The notes under the pieces: generated by a model
The model's input: only the letters and a program-made list of their open reading frames with translations
Databases searched by the model: none
What the model was told of the DNA's origin: nothing
Assembly (NCBI GenBank): GCA_021772895.1
Contig: JAJFLC010000005.1
Span: 124,001 to 188,000 of the forward strand
Direction: 5' to 3'
Length of the DNA: 64,000 nt
DNA from: Mariprofundaceae bacterium
GTDB taxonomy: Bacteria; Pseudomonadota; Zetaproteobacteria; Mariprofundales; Mariprofundaceae
Shown here: piece by piece, positions 50,733 to 60,867 of the stretch
Numbering within the stretch: position 1 is the first letter of the stretch
Layout: every line of letters starts with the position of its first letter
Program-made: the position numbers and the translations under genes

Positions 50733-51182
50733 ATGATCGCCTCAAACGTCATGACCAAAAATCCGATATCTCTTTTGCAGAAAGGCACGATTAAAGATGC
50801 AATCAAACTCTTTCATTCCACCAGGTTTCATGACTTTCCTGTAGTTGATGAACAGGACAGGCCCGTAGGCTCTATTAGCGCCCGTGCCATTTTACACGCG
50901 GCTGTCCCCGCCTATGCAAGTGAGAAACTTCTTGCTGCGATGGAGGGTGGCCCGGATATCCCCTCGGTCTATCATAATCTTGAAAACCTTGCTGAAAAGA
51001 CGATTGCTGAAATCATGGATCAAGAAATTCACCTGGTTCATGGCAATACGCCAACCAGCGCAGTGGCAGCGATGTTAACGCACCTGCACCGTGACACATC
51101 CAACATTTTTGTTGTTGATGATCAGGACAAGTTGATCGGAACCATTTCAGCCCGAGACATCGTCTGTCGCAAAATAGATTAA
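50733..51182 (+). CDS. CBS-domain pair protein
   Basis: The 149-residue protein has two CBS domains: residues about 1-60 (VMTKNPISLLQKGTIKDAIKLFHSTRFHDFPVVDEQDRPVGSISARAILH) and about 88-149 (VHGNTPTSAVAAMLTHLHRDTSNIFVVDDQDKLIGTISARDIV). Tandem CBS pairs bind adenine nucleotides and regulate enzymes or transporters. The gene lies 35 nt before the KefB-type antiporter, so regulation of cation transport by nucleotide is plausible. It is cytosolic with no other domain. Confidence 0.85.
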   Translation: MIASNVMTKNPISLLQKGTIKDAIKLFHSTRFHDFPVVDEQDRPVGSISARAILHAAVPAYASEKLLAAMEGGPDIPSVYHNLENLAEKTIAEIMDQEIHLVHGNTPTSAVAAMLTHLHRDTSNIFVVDDQDKLIGTISARDIVCRKID

Positions 51183-51217
51183 AACACAGTGTGATTATTA
51201 GAGAAAGGTGACAGGCA

Positions 51218-52435
51218 ATGGAAGGCAGTTCATTTTTTTTATCACTTGTATTGATTTTACTCTCAGCACGTCTGCTCGGAGAGTGCGCGGTATGGCTTAA
51301 AATACCACCAGTCATGGGTGAAATGTTAGCTGGCGTTATTTTAGGGCCAAGCCTGCTGGGGTGGGTTCAGCCCACCGAAATGATCAAGCTGCTGGCCGAG
51401 TTTGGACTGATTCTCCTGCTCTTCGAAGTCGGCTTGGATGCCGACATCTCCCAACTGGCGCGCAAAGGGAAACAAGCATCCATTGTCGCCCTTGGCGGTT
51501 TTATCACACCCTTTATTGCCGGTTTCTTTGTCAGTTACTATCTCTTTAATCTCTCTCTTATAGTCGCCCTGTTTGTCGGCGGAACTCTCACTGCAACCAG
51601 TATTGGCGTGACGCTTAGAGTACTACGCGACCTACGCCGACAACACTCCAACGAAGCTCAAATTGTTCTTGCTGCCGCCGTCCTTGACGACATTCTTGGT
51701 GTGATTTTATTAGCCGTACTGTTTGAATTTTCAGCCAGTGGTGAGGTCAATCTGATCAATGCCAGCAAGATATTCATCTTTCTTGTTATCTTTTTTGCGC
51801 TGGCTCCAATTGTAGCCAAACTGATGGCTGCTACTGTGGGGCATTTTGAGAAGTTCAGCCATATCGCAGGACTCATACCCACCATGATTGTTTCACTTAT
51901 CCTGTTTTTTGCCTGGTTATCTCACGCAGTGGGGGCACCGGAACTGTTGGGTGGATTTGCAGCCGGACTTGCCTTATCCCGCAGGTTTTTTCTACCATTT
52001 GGCGCTCACCTCACACAGACAGATGGCCGCTTTGTTGTGCGCATCGAAGAGAAAATGAAACCCATCATTCAGCTTTTTACGCCCATCTTTTTTGTAATGG
52101 TCGGTTTATCGCTAAACCTACAGGAGATTGATTGGAGTTCAGGCATGGTCTGGAAAATGACTTTCATATTCATCCTTCTGGCTATTGCCAGCAAAATGTT
52201 CGGTGCTCTTCTGATTCGCGAATCCATTCACTCCCGCTGGGCAATCGGACTGGCTATGATTCCCCGTGCCGAAGTAGGTCTTGTATTTGCCGAATTAGGA
52301 CGGCTCTCCGGTGTTTTTGATAACGAACTCTATGCTGCAATGATCCTGACCATTGCAGCCACTACAATACTACCACCATTCATGATGAAATATTTTTATA
52401 CCCGCTACGGAAGACATCTTCATCCAGGCAATTAG
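51218..52435 (+). CDS. KefB/CPA2-type cation:proton antiporter, membrane domain only
   Basis: The 405-residue protein has about 12 membrane segments with the CPA2 pattern IPPVMGEMLAGVILGPSLLGWV, LILLLFEVGLDADISQL and SHAVGAPELLGGFAAGLALSR. The C-terminal TrkA/RCK domain seen in KefB and KefC is absent; the upstream CBS protein may take its regulatory place. It should exchange K+ or Na+ for protons. It converges on the P-type ATPase gene with a 29-nt gap. Confidence 0.86.
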   Translation: MEGSSFFLSLVLILLSARLLGECAVWLKIPPVMGEMLAGVILGPSLLGWVQPTEMIKLLAEFGLILLLFEVGLDADISQLARKGKQASIVALGGFITPFIAGFFVSYYLFNLSLIVALFVGGTLTATSIGVTLRVLRDLRRQHSNEAQIVLAAAVLDDILGVILLAVLFEFSASGEVNLINASKIFIFLVIFFALAPIVAKLMAATVGHFEKFSHIAGLIPTMIVSLILFFAWLSHAVGAPELLGGFAAGLALSRRFFLPFGAHLTQTDGRFVVRIEEKMKPIIQLFTPIFFVMVGLSLNLQEIDWSSGMVWKMTFIFILLAIASKMFGALLIRESIHSRWAIGLAMIPRAEVGLVFAELGRLSGVFDNELYAAMILTIAATTILPPFMMKYFYTRYGRHLHPGN

Positions 52436-52464
52436 CCTTCATTATCCAATACTAAAACAAAGAA

Positions 52465-55230
52465 TCACCCGGCCCATTTGATCGGGAACCTCCGTCGGAG
52501 CCATTTGTACATCTCCATGACTACAAGCACGCTCAAAGCCATCACCAGCAATTTCGACCAATGCTCAAGCGATATCGGCTGGATATGTAAAACATCACTG
52601 ATCCACGGTGCATACATCGCAGCAATATGGATCAGCTGTGCAAGCAAGGTACCTACCAATAGAATAGGATTGCGCAACGGGTTATGCTGGAATACCGAAC
52701 GTGATTCTGAGCGACAGTTGAACACATGCACATTTTCAAACAGCACCATCAACAACAACGTTCCATTCCTTGCTTCGTCGAGTGTGTAACCATAAAGCAG
52801 AAGCCACTGAAAAAGACAAAACGCCGTCACGCCAACCACAACAGCTGCAATCACCACCTGCTCAATCATCAGACGATTAAAAATTGGTTCTTTTGGTGAA
52901 CGGGGAGGGTGTTTTAGCTCATGTCCTTCTTCAGGTTCGAAGGCCAGTGCTACATCCTGAATGCCATTGGTGACCAGGTTCAGCCATAAAAGATGAACAG
53001 CCAACAGAGGCAAGGGCTGCCCAAAAAGCAGCGCCAGGGTGAAAAGAACAAGCTCCGCTGCACCTGTTGAAATAAGTAACAGGATTACTTTCCGTACATT
53101 GGCATAAGCGACACGCCCTTCTTCCACACCGGCCACAATGGAATCAAAACGATCATCGGTAATAATCAGGTCCGCTGTCTCCCGAGCCACATCCGTTCCA
53201 GCCTGCCCCATTGCCACGCCCACATGTGAAGCTCTTAATGCGGGTGCATCATTGGCTCCGTCTCCACTCACGGCGACAAAATGACCGTTTCGTTGCAGGG
53301 ACTTCACAATTTCCAGCTTCTGTTGCGGCTCAACACGCGCAAACACCTTTGCTTGAGAGGTCAGGCGATCAAATTCATATTCATCTGCTGCTTGCCGAAG
53401 CTTATTTCCTGTCACAATCTGTTCTGTGTGATTTGCCAGCTCCAGATCACGTGCTATTGCCAATGCTGTGTCTGGATGATCGCCTGTAACCATCGCCACC
53501 TGAATACCAGCTCTTCGGCAACTTGCAACGGCTGCTTTAGCCTCGCTTCGCAAGGGATCAATAATACCTACCATACCGAGAAAGGTGAGCCCCTTGAGCT
53601 GCTTTTCAGAAAAAGACTTTCCCGCCTCTCCAATAGCATTGTCAGAAACTATGCCGGAGGCGAGTGCAATAACCCGGTAACCCTGACTGGCTAGATGCCC
53701 TGCCTGTTTTTCAATCATCCGGGCATCCAATGCGATATCCTGCCCCTGCATCGCCATAGAAGCACACATCGGCAATAGCTGTTCCACAGCACCCTTAACA
53801 AAAGCATGTGGACGATCATCCATAGTATTCAAACTGGCGCAGTAAAGCCGCTCCGATTCAAAAGGAATCACCGCCAACTCCGGAAAAGCATTGTCCATTT
53901 CAGCCTTAACCACGCCAGCCTTATGCGCCATCACCAGCATCGCAACATCAACCGCATCTCCATGGCATACCCAGCCACTGTCACGGCGACCAAGAAAGCC
54001 TTCATTGGCCAGGACTGCCACCTGACATAAACGTGTCAGTAGCTGTGTTTCATCGAAGTTCAATTTACCCAGTTCTGAAACAATGGCACCTGTCGGATCT
54101 GTTCCTTCACCGGTCACCTTAAACATCTTTGCATCCGGCGATATGATCCGGTTCACCATCAGTTGGTTAATTGTAAGCGTTCCGGTCTTGTCTGTTGCAA
54201 TGAAGGTACAGGAGCCAAGAGACTCAACCGCAATCAATCGTCTAATAATCACCCCTCTTTTTGCCATACGTCGCATACCGACTGCCAATGCAACGGTAAG
54301 TGCAACCGGTAGCCCCTCAGGAATAGCTGAAACGGCAAGCGCCACAGACAACAAAAATATATCGGCCAGTGGCACACCACGAAAAAAGGCAACCATTGCC
54401 ATCACCATCGCCGCTATACCCACAAATACAGCGATTCGATGTGTAAAGCGCTCCATCCTGACCAGCAGCGGTGCCTTGGTTGGTGGTTTGTTTAATACCT
54501 CAGATGCAATACTGCCCAGCTCTGTGGAAAATGCAGTTCCAACCACCACACCCTGGCCTCTCCCCCGCTCTACCAATGTTCCGGCAAAAGCCATATTGCT
54601 TCGGTCACCAAGAACATCTTCTTCTTTGCACAGAGCCATCGCATCTTTTAATGTTGCTTCCGACTCACCAGTCAACAGTGATTCATCTACTTTGAGATCA
54701 TAAGCATGCAGCAAACGCATATCAGCCGGAATTTTATCGCCGGATTCCAGATATACGATATCACCGGGCACCAGCTCTACGGCATCCATCTCGTAAGTTT
54801 CCCCATCACGTAATACCCGGCACCGGGTACTGATCAACTCACGAAGTGCGGCAGCTGAACGTTGAGCGGAAAATTCCTGAATTGAACCAATGATTGCATT
54901 AATCACAAGGACTGCCGAAATGAACCCCGCATCCGACCACTCCTTAATAACAATGGAGAGCAGTGCCGCTGCAACAAGGACATAAATCAACGGGCTGGAG
55001 AACTGGCGGAGTATAACTTCAATGACACCAGGTGGCTCCGCTTGAGGAAGTGCATTAAGACCATAACGCTCTCTACGCGCCAGGGCCTCAACTTTGCTCA
55101 GACCTGCCAAAGAAGATTCTGTATCGACAAGTACTGCATCGCCTGATCTTGTGTGTGGATGTTTAGGCAGGGCATCTATCGCAATGTCTTTATTGCGATG
55201 AACTTTTTCAGAACCTTTATTTATACCCAT
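52465..55230 (-). CDS. P2-type cation-transporting ATPase (calcium-pump-like)
   Basis: The 921-residue enzyme has the P-type core: phosphorylation motif FIATDKTGTLT near 342-352, TGES in the actuator region (LLTGESEATLK), the M4 segment PEGLPVALTVALAVGMRRM and the hinge MVTGDHPDTALAIARDL and GDGANDAPAL. The N-terminal cation-ATPase motif and C-terminal segments match SERCA/PMR1-like pumps. Ca2+ or Mn2+ export is most likely. It lies near Na/Ca and Na/H antiporters, supporting a divalent/alkali-cation role. Specificity is inferred. Confidence 0.87.
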   Translation of the reverse strand: MGINKGSEKVHRNKDIAIDALPKHPHTRSGDAVLVDTESSLAGLSKVEALARRERYGLNALPQAEPPGVIEVILRQFSSPLIYVLVAAALLSIVIKEWSDAGFISAVLVINAIIGSIQEFSAQRSAAALRELISTRCRVLRDGETYEMDAVELVPGDIVYLESGDKIPADMRLLHAYDLKVDESLLTGESEATLKDAMALCKEEDVLGDRSNMAFAGTLVERGRGQGVVVGTAFSTELGSIASEVLNKPPTKAPLLVRMERFTHRIAVFVGIAAMVMAMVAFFRGVPLADIFLLSVALAVSAIPEGLPVALTVALAVGMRRMAKRGVIIRRLIAVESLGSCTFIATDKTGTLTINQLMVNRIISPDAKMFKVTGEGTDPTGAIVSELGKLNFDETQLLTRLCQVAVLANEGFLGRRDSGWVCHGDAVDVAMLVMAHKAGVVKAEMDNAFPELAVIPFESERLYCASLNTMDDRPHAFVKGAVEQLLPMCASMAMQGQDIALDARMIEKQAGHLASQGYRVIALASGIVSDNAIGEAGKSFSEKQLKGLTFLGMVGIIDPLRSEAKAAVASCRRAGIQVAMVTGDHPDTALAIARDLELANHTEQIVTGNKLRQAADEYEFDRLTSQAKVFARVEPQQKLEIVKSLQRNGHFVAVSGDGANDAPALRASHVGVAMGQAGTDVARETADLIITDDRFDSIVAGVEEGRVAYANVRKVILLLISTGAAELVLFTLALLFGQPLPLLAVHLLWLNLVTNGIQDVALAFEPEEGHELKHPPRSPKEPIFNRLMIEQVVIAAVVVGVTAFCLFQWLLLYGYTLDEARNGTLLLMVLFENVHVFNCRSESRSVFQHNPLRNPILLVGTLLAQLIHIAAMYAPWISDVLHIQPISLEHWSKLLVMALSVLVVMEMYKWLRRRFPIKWAG

Positions 55231-55341
55231 AAAACCAGTATATCAGCTTCTCAATTAAGTGGGTATTTAATAGGCAATAAACACCGTCATACATATAAAA
55301 GAGACCTGAACGATTCAATGTGTCCTAAAAAAACAGTGAGA

Positions 55342-56727
55342 TCAGTGAAGTGATTTCTCTTCTTCAATATCCCTGATAAAAGCTTCTTTATCTTTAGCAA
55401 TCAAAGCCAGAAGCATCGCTGAATAAATAAATGTCGATAACATAATCACACCCACCACAATGGCTTTAAACATCTCCAAATGCTCAAAGGTGGAAGGAAT
55501 CATCATCAGCATGACCACTGAAAGGCCACCTTTGATGCCAGCAAAGGTCATGATGCCCCACCAGCGGAAATTCACACTGGTCATTTTATCTGTTTTGTTG
55601 GTAATGATCGCAAATTTTGCCATCATCAAAGCACGAATAATCGTTGTGACCAAAAACATCACAAGGATTTCTGTCTTATATTTTAATAACAGTTCCAGAT
55701 TAATAAGTTCGGCCATCGCAACAAACAGGATCGTATTGGCTACAATCGCCAACAACTGAATATCCTCTTTTGAACGCATATGACGATCACGCTCCTCAAC
55801 CGTAGCTTTGATTGTTTTAATGGCTGAGGCAATCAGCCTGCCGGAAGTTTTGCTCGACATGGATTCCCGTTGCAATTCTTCCGCTTCCTTTTCCAAACGC
55901 ATCTCATCATCAAGAATCACTTTGGAAAGGAAATGGTGCACAGTTACAGTTGCAAAAACACAGGCAAGAATGCCTGAAAGATGCATATGTGAGTGCCCTC
56001 CAAACACATTAAGCAAAACATAAAAATGTTCGGATATTTCAAATGCGCCATAACCCACCAAAATCAGGATTAACAACTCAGCGATCCGGTTTTCTGTGCT
56101 TTTCATCATCAACAAGCCAAAATAACCAATCAACATTCCTACCAGCGCGGAACCCAGCACCACAACAATGCTTGTTTCTGCCACATAACCAACAGTAACC
56201 TCACCACCATTTAGTGCATAAAGACCAATAAATACAAACACAATCAATGCCGTTGCATCATTAAACAGACTTTCTCCTTCACAGAGAATTTTCAGGCGAT
56301 GTGGCAACTGGAACTTGGAAAAAATACTCACCACTGATACCGGGTCTGTGGCCAGCACCATGGCAAAAAGAAGAATAATGGCTGCGACAGAAAGGTCGTA
56401 CTGGGCAAACAGTGTATCGCCAATTAACAGTGCCGTTATCACCGATAAAGCTACGGCAACAACCGCCAGATAAAAGAGGCTTAATCCATTTTCTTTCAAA
56501 TCTTTAACAGTCAATTCAAGGGAATCACTGATCAGTAAAATAGGCAGCAGGAGTATCACAAGTGATGCAAACTTGTCAGCATCGTCGGTTAACAAGTGAT
56601 CATAAAAAATCAGATGAAAAACAATCGAAAGAGAAATCAAACCGACCGGAGAGGGTATTTTAAACTTATCTTCCAATTGAAGTGCCAGAAACAAAATAAC
56701 CACTATCGATAAAACCGTAATAATCAT
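55342..56727 (-). CDS. NhaP-type cation:proton antiporter
   Basis: The 461-residue protein has about 12 membrane segments, with the CPA1 pattern AMVLATDPVSVVSIFSKFQLPHRLKILCEGESLFNDATALIVFVFI carrying the ND-type ion-binding acids. A central charged region of about 70 residues (near 275-345) interrupts the membrane helices. It should exchange Na+ or K+ for H+. It lies 97 nt after the Na/Ca exchanger gene, in the same orientation. The C-terminus is acidic and cytosolic. Confidence 0.85.
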   Translation of the reverse strand: MIITVLSIVVILFLALQLEDKFKIPSPVGLISLSIVFHLIFYDHLLTDDADKFASLVILLLPILLISDSLELTVKDLKENGLSLFYLAVVAVALSVITALLIGDTLFAQYDLSVAAIILLFAMVLATDPVSVVSIFSKFQLPHRLKILCEGESLFNDATALIVFVFIGLYALNGGEVTVGYVAETSIVVVLGSALVGMLIGYFGLLMMKSTENRIAELLILILVGYGAFEISEHFYVLLNVFGGHSHMHLSGILACVFATVTVHHFLSKVILDDEMRLEKEAEELQRESMSSKTSGRLIASAIKTIKATVEERDRHMRSKEDIQLLAIVANTILFVAMAELINLELLLKYKTEILVMFLVTTIIRALMMAKFAIITNKTDKMTSVNFRWWGIMTFAGIKGGLSVVMLMMIPSTFEHLEMFKAIVVGVIMLSTFIYSAMLLALIAKDKEAFIRDIEEEKSLH

Positions 56728-56824
56728 GCAACAACGTCCTTTTTATACCTTCTTTTTACACTCCCCAAATCAAAAACAAGCCTTCCCCAAAGCGTGGGCA
56801 ATTGGTTTACGATATGCGTTGGCT

Positions 56825-57835
56825 TTAACCTGCCACCACATAAACAATAAACATTGCATAAAACAACATGCCTATCGATAAAAACCACCCGGTCAGACGG
56901 CCTGTGGCATTCAAATACCACAGCCAGGTATTACCAAGAAGTGCTAATACAATTGCCGCAACTGCCGGACCAGCATGAAGGTTCCAGGGCATGAGCATCA
57001 TGGCAGCAGCAGGAATCACGGTACCCTGAAATACCATTGCCCCCGTGATATTCCCAAATGCCAGCGTATCTCTGCCTTTCCTCACCCATAAAATCGAATT
57101 CACTTTCTCTGGCAATTCGGTTGCAACGGGGACAATCAATAAAGAAACCACCAGAGCGGATACACCCAAAACACTGCTGGCAAGCTCAACCCCATGCACA
57201 AACATTTTTGCCCCGACAACGAGCAGCACCAAACCTGCAACCAACTGAATGATCGTTACCGCTGTTGAATCTCCAAAAAAACGGGAAATATACAATTCTC
57301 CATCAGCTTCTGTTCCATGCCCTTCATCAACCAGCTGACGACTGGCTTTGATCGTATTAAGAAGATAAAGGAAATAAAGCACAAATAGTGAAAATGCAAT
57401 GCCTACCTTAGCCTGTTGCCAGGTCTCCGGTAAAAGTGATGCCGCAATGACCAACAGGTAACCCATGAAAAAAACAGACAAATCTCTCTTCAAGCCTGTA
57501 GGTTCGGGGCTTAATTTTGTATTCCAACCCCGCGCTCTACCGGCAAACCATCCCATCAAGCCGATGCTTAACGTTGCCAGCATGAATGGCGCACCCAAAA
57601 TAGCCCCCAGACCTACCTCATGGTTGATCGCCTCACTCGCTCCACCTGCAATAATCGCCACGATCGGGATAATCGTCTCCGGCATAGCAGTGCCAACGGC
57701 TGCAAAGATAGAACCCGTTACGCCTTCAGAAACACCCATACGTTCGCCGAGATGTTCCAGTGCATTGGTGAAAACTTCTGCTGCAAGAAATACAACAATT
57801 AAAGCAATAAGCAAACTTACAACACTTTCCATCAA
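56825..57835 (-). CDS. Na+/Ca2+ exchanger family protein (CaCA, YrbG-like)
   Basis: The 336-residue protein has two internally related halves, each with an alpha-repeat: GSIFAAVGTAMPETIIPIVAIIAGG near 41-65 and ALVVSLLIVPVATELPEKVNSIL near 227-249. The conserved glutamate in each repeat (MPE, LPE) binds the cation. About ten membrane segments surround them. CaCA proteins exchange Ca2+ for Na+ or H+. It lies between NhaP-type and cNMP-binding genes. Start at 57835 or the adjacent ATG at 57832 cannot be separated. Confidence 0.88.
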   Translation of the reverse strand: MMESVVSLLIALIVVFLAAEVFTNALEHLGERMGVSEGVTGSIFAAVGTAMPETIIPIVAIIAGGASEAINHEVGLGAILGAPFMLATLSIGLMGWFAGRARGWNTKLSPEPTGLKRDLSVFFMGYLLVIAASLLPETWQQAKVGIAFSLFVLYFLYLLNTIKASRQLVDEGHGTEADGELYISRFFGDSTAVTIIQLVAGLVLLVVGAKMFVHGVELASSVLGVSALVVSLLIVPVATELPEKVNSILWVRKGRDTLAFGNITGAMVFQGTVIPAAAMMLMPWNLHAGPAVAAIVLALLGNTWLWYLNATGRLTGWFLSIGMLFYAMFIVYVVAG

Positions 57836-57879
57836 CTATTCACCCTTTTAATCAAAACACCCATTTTCAACAACAGTTT

Positions 57880-58350
57880 TTAGACACGCCTGCCTGTAAT
57901 ATAATTCTGCAAAGCAACCTGCTCTTCATTCATGCGACGAATGACAGAACCTGCATGTACTAACAAATGTGCAAACAATGCATAAACCAGATCCTGATTT
58001 TTAATCATCAATTCCGAATATGCACTGCGGGAAAGTCTGTAAATCACACTCTCCTCTTTTGCAGTGACCGTTGCACTGGCAACATCACCTGTCAAAAATG
58101 ACATTTCGCCAAATAACGAAGCCGCACGAGCTATCGCCACTCGAATATTTTGCCCTTCGGACATACAGGTAATATCAGCACTGCCAGAGTATAGCAGATA
58201 AAGTTCACCATCTGACTCACCCTGAGCGACAATCACATCGCCTGTCGAATAACTGGAAACCTCAAACAAACTGTCCAAAAGTGCCTTGTCTTCATCATTT
58301 AATTTGCAGAGCAAAACATGCTCTTCAAGCCATTCAGTATCGATATTCAT
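57880..58350 (-). CDS. Cyclic-nucleotide-binding domain protein
   Basis: The 156-residue protein is a single CAP-ED-type beta-roll: FEVSSYSTGDVIVAQGESDGELYLLYSG, then AASLFGEMSFLTGDVASATVTAKEESVIYRL. The phosphate-binding cassette FGEMSFLTGDVASATV lacks the usual arginine after the short helix, so affinity for cNMP needs testing. No DNA-binding domain follows, so it is not a Crp-like regulator. AAGGAGG lies just before the ATG. It is 45 nt from the Na/Ca exchanger and may regulate ion transport. Confidence 0.8.
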   Translation of the reverse strand: MNIDTEWLEEHVLLCKLNDEDKALLDSLFEVSSYSTGDVIVAQGESDGELYLLYSGSADITCMSEGQNIRVAIARAASLFGEMSFLTGDVASATVTAKEESVIYRLSRSAYSELMIKNQDLVYALFAHLLVHAGSVIRRMNEEQVALQNYITGRRV

Positions 58351-58508
58351 CTGTCCTCCTTGAAAATCGCCCCATTTAATTGCGGTAATGAAATCCTATA
58401 TGCACTGCTGATGCAAGGGATTCAAAAAAATGACCTCGCAAGCTTAAGGCCAACACAAATGTTACATTAATTCTGGAAGCCAGTGAACAATCCTGTTGCA
58501 ATGCGCAT

Positions 58509-59753
58509 GTGAAAAAATCTGATCTCCATCAAACAGCCAAATGGAAACAACATCTGGCCCTTGCCTTGCCAAAAACCTGTGCAGAAGGATGTGTCTGGAT
58601 TCATGCGTGCTCTGTTGGGGAAGTCAATTCCATTGCACCACTGGTTTACTGGCTATTAGAAGAAAAACAACCGATACATCTGACCGTTGTCACAAAAACC
58701 GGCATGCAGCATGCACAGCGCCTTTTTGATAAGCAGATTTACATCTCATACCTGCCATGGGACCTGCCCGGCCGCATTGCCAAATTAATCGACCATATCC
58801 ATCCTCAACTGTTATTATTGACTGAAACTGAATTTTGGCCAGGCATGCTCAGCGCATGTAAACAAAGAAAAATCCCGATCATCGGTATCAACACACGCAT
58901 TTCAGATCGCTCATTCCCTCGCTACGAAGCAACCGCAAGACTTTGGAAACATTGGCTTAAACCTGTACAGGTTTTCCTTGCACAAAGCAACATTGATGCT
59001 GAACGCCTGGCAGCCCTGGGCATTGAAAAAGAACGTATCCAGCCTGTTGGCAATCTGAAATATGCAATCAAGCCACCCAAGGTGGATACAAGCCAAATCC
59101 GTGCAACCATTGACCCATCAAAACAAAAACCAATCATCTTGGTTGCCAGCACCCATCACAATGAAGAGCAACAGATTTTAAACATGTGGACAACATGGAA
59201 ACAGATCCAGCCCGATCTGATATTACTCATTGTGCCACGGCATCCAGAGCGTTTTAACGATGTTGCCGGTGACATTGAATCGACTGGTAAACCCTATTGC
59301 CGCTGGTCTGAACTTTCGTACACCGATAAAAACGAGCTGCATGAAGAAAGCCCTCACAAAAACAGCTTGCCTGAAGATATCATTCTCGTTGATGCGATGG
59401 GTGTCTTACAGCAACTTTATACCATTGCGGATATTGCGATTATCGGTGGCACACTGGCAGCCATTGGCGGTCACAACCCGCTTGAAGCTGCAATTTGTGG
59501 GCGAGGCATCATTACCGGCCCACACATAGAAAACTTTCGTGAAGTCATGCATAACATGAAAACTGAACATGCTGCCATTGTTGCAAATGATGCAACTGAT
59601 ATGGAACAGGCCGTGCTTCGTCTTCTACAACATCCAGATGAACTACGTGAACTTCACGCTCATGCCACACATTTTATCAGCAAGAAAAACGATGTACTTA
59701 AGAAAGTCTGTCAGGTCATTGAACCATGGCTACCAACAGCAAGCCAGCACTGA
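58509..59753 (+). CDS. waaA: 3-deoxy-D-manno-octulosonic acid transferase
   Basis: The 414-residue enzyme contains the WaaA/KdtA signature: WIHACSVGEVNSIAPLVYWL near 30-50, LTETEFWPGMLSACKQRKIPIIGINTRISDRS and the C-terminal IIGGTLAAIGGHNPLEAAICG. It transfers Kdo to lipid A. The start is a GTG at 58509 without a visible ribosome site; the frame is open only to 58434 and holds no better start. The N-terminal membrane anchor of E. coli WaaA is missing, so the protein may associate peripherally. It overlaps lpxK by 1 nt (TGATG). Confidence 0.9.
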   Translation: MKKSDLHQTAKWKQHLALALPKTCAEGCVWIHACSVGEVNSIAPLVYWLLEEKQPIHLTVVTKTGMQHAQRLFDKQIYISYLPWDLPGRIAKLIDHIHPQLLLLTETEFWPGMLSACKQRKIPIIGINTRISDRSFPRYEATARLWKHWLKPVQVFLAQSNIDAERLAALGIEKERIQPVGNLKYAIKPPKVDTSQIRATIDPSKQKPIILVASTHHNEEQQILNMWTTWKQIQPDLILLIVPRHPERFNDVAGDIESTGKPYCRWSELSYTDKNELHEESPHKNSLPEDIILVDAMGVLQQLYTIADIAIIGGTLAAIGGHNPLEAAICGRGIITGPHIENFREVMHNMKTEHAAIVANDATDMEQAVLRLLQHPDELRELHAHATHFISKKNDVLKKVCQVIEPWLPTASQH

Positions 59754-60766
59754 TGTCACGTTTGCATCTCAAAATTGAAAAAATGTGGTGGTCCCATGAC
59801 AAGCCACCTGCATATCTCAGGGCAATCAGTCATGTTTATAAGGTGATCAGCCATTATAATCTTAAAAGCCGAAAAAAAAGAGCTTTTTCGCCCATGCTTG
59901 CGATGATCTCCGTTGGCAACCTCACCGCCGGGGGCAGTGGCAAAACTCCCTTTGTTATCTGGCTGACAGAGAAGCTTAAAAAAGAGGGTTATAAACCTGT
60001 GATCATCAGTCGTGGTGATGGCGGAAAAACTCGCATCCCTCAACTTTTAAACCATGAAAGTGACCCGCTCACTGTGGGTGATGAAGCGGTATTGCTTTAC
60101 CAAAAATGTGGTTGCCCGGTCATTGCCGGCCGCGACCGTGTTCGTGCCAGTCGTATGGCAGCAGAATACGGTGATGTGATTATTCTTGATGATGGTTTTC
60201 AGTACCGACAGTTAGAACGTTTATGCGATATTGTGTTGATTCCAGAGGAAGGGATCGGTAATGCTCATCTCATTCCAGCAGGTCCTTTAAGAGAGCCTGT
60301 TGAAGCACTCGAACGCGCCGACCTGATTGTGCGAACAGCATCGTCCGATCACAAAGAAAAAAAATCCGATACAAATCTACATGACAAAATCAAATCACTT
60401 ACAACTAACAAAGAGTGGCGCTGGTGGAGTATTGAAGATCAACTGACACAAATTGCAGGAAAAAAATCTACCCCTCCCAAACTAGCCACAGCCCTCACAG
60501 CCATTGCGCGTCCGCAGCGATTCATTCAAAGCATTGAAAGACTTGGTATTCATATCAAAAACAAACAGCTGTTTCCAGACCATCATCCCTTTTCAAAAAC
60601 AGATATTGCACTCACTACAGATCTCAATAATCCCGTCATTACCACATCTAAAGATGCTGTGAAATTACAAAATATCTGGCCCGACAAACAGGAACTTTGG
60701 GTATTGGAACAACGTTCCGAGGCAGAAAGTGGTCTTTTTGAAATGATTCAAAAACAAATAACATAA
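59753..60766 (+). CDS. lpxK: Tetraacyldisaccharide 4'-kinase
   Basis: The product (337 aa from the ATG at 59753) has the LpxK P-loop VGNLTAGGSGKTPFVIWL near 56-73, IILDDGFQYRQLERLCDIVLI and a later LIPAGPLREPVEALERADLIV. LpxK phosphorylates the 4' position of lipid A disaccharide. I chose the ATG that overlaps the waaA stop over the one at 59726, since the IEKMWW start then aligns with known N-termini. It is followed by argC after 101 nt. Confidence 0.93.
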   Translation: MSRLHLKIEKMWWSHDKPPAYLRAISHVYKVISHYNLKSRKKRAFSPMLAMISVGNLTAGGSGKTPFVIWLTEKLKKEGYKPVIISRGDGGKTRIPQLLNHESDPLTVGDEAVLLYQKCGCPVIAGRDRVRASRMAAEYGDVIILDDGFQYRQLERLCDIVLIPEEGIGNAHLIPAGPLREPVEALERADLIVRTASSDHKEKKSDTNLHDKIKSLTTNKEWRWWSIEDQLTQIAGKKSTPPKLATALTAIARPQRFIQSIERLGIHIKNKQLFPDHHPFSKTDIALTTDLNNPVITTSKDAVKLQNIWPDKQELWVLEQRSEAESGLFEMIQKQIT

Positions 60767-60867
60767 ATTCCCTGCATTTTATGGATAGCCTTTTGATCTG
60801 TACACATAGCAACTCAATTCAGAGATCTTCTTTACCCTCCAAAGATTATCAGTAACATGCCAACACT

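Noticed and set aside
54083-54703. 206-residue plus-strand ORF
   Set aside because: Shadow of the P-type ATPase gene; Ser/Thr-rich translation without family match.
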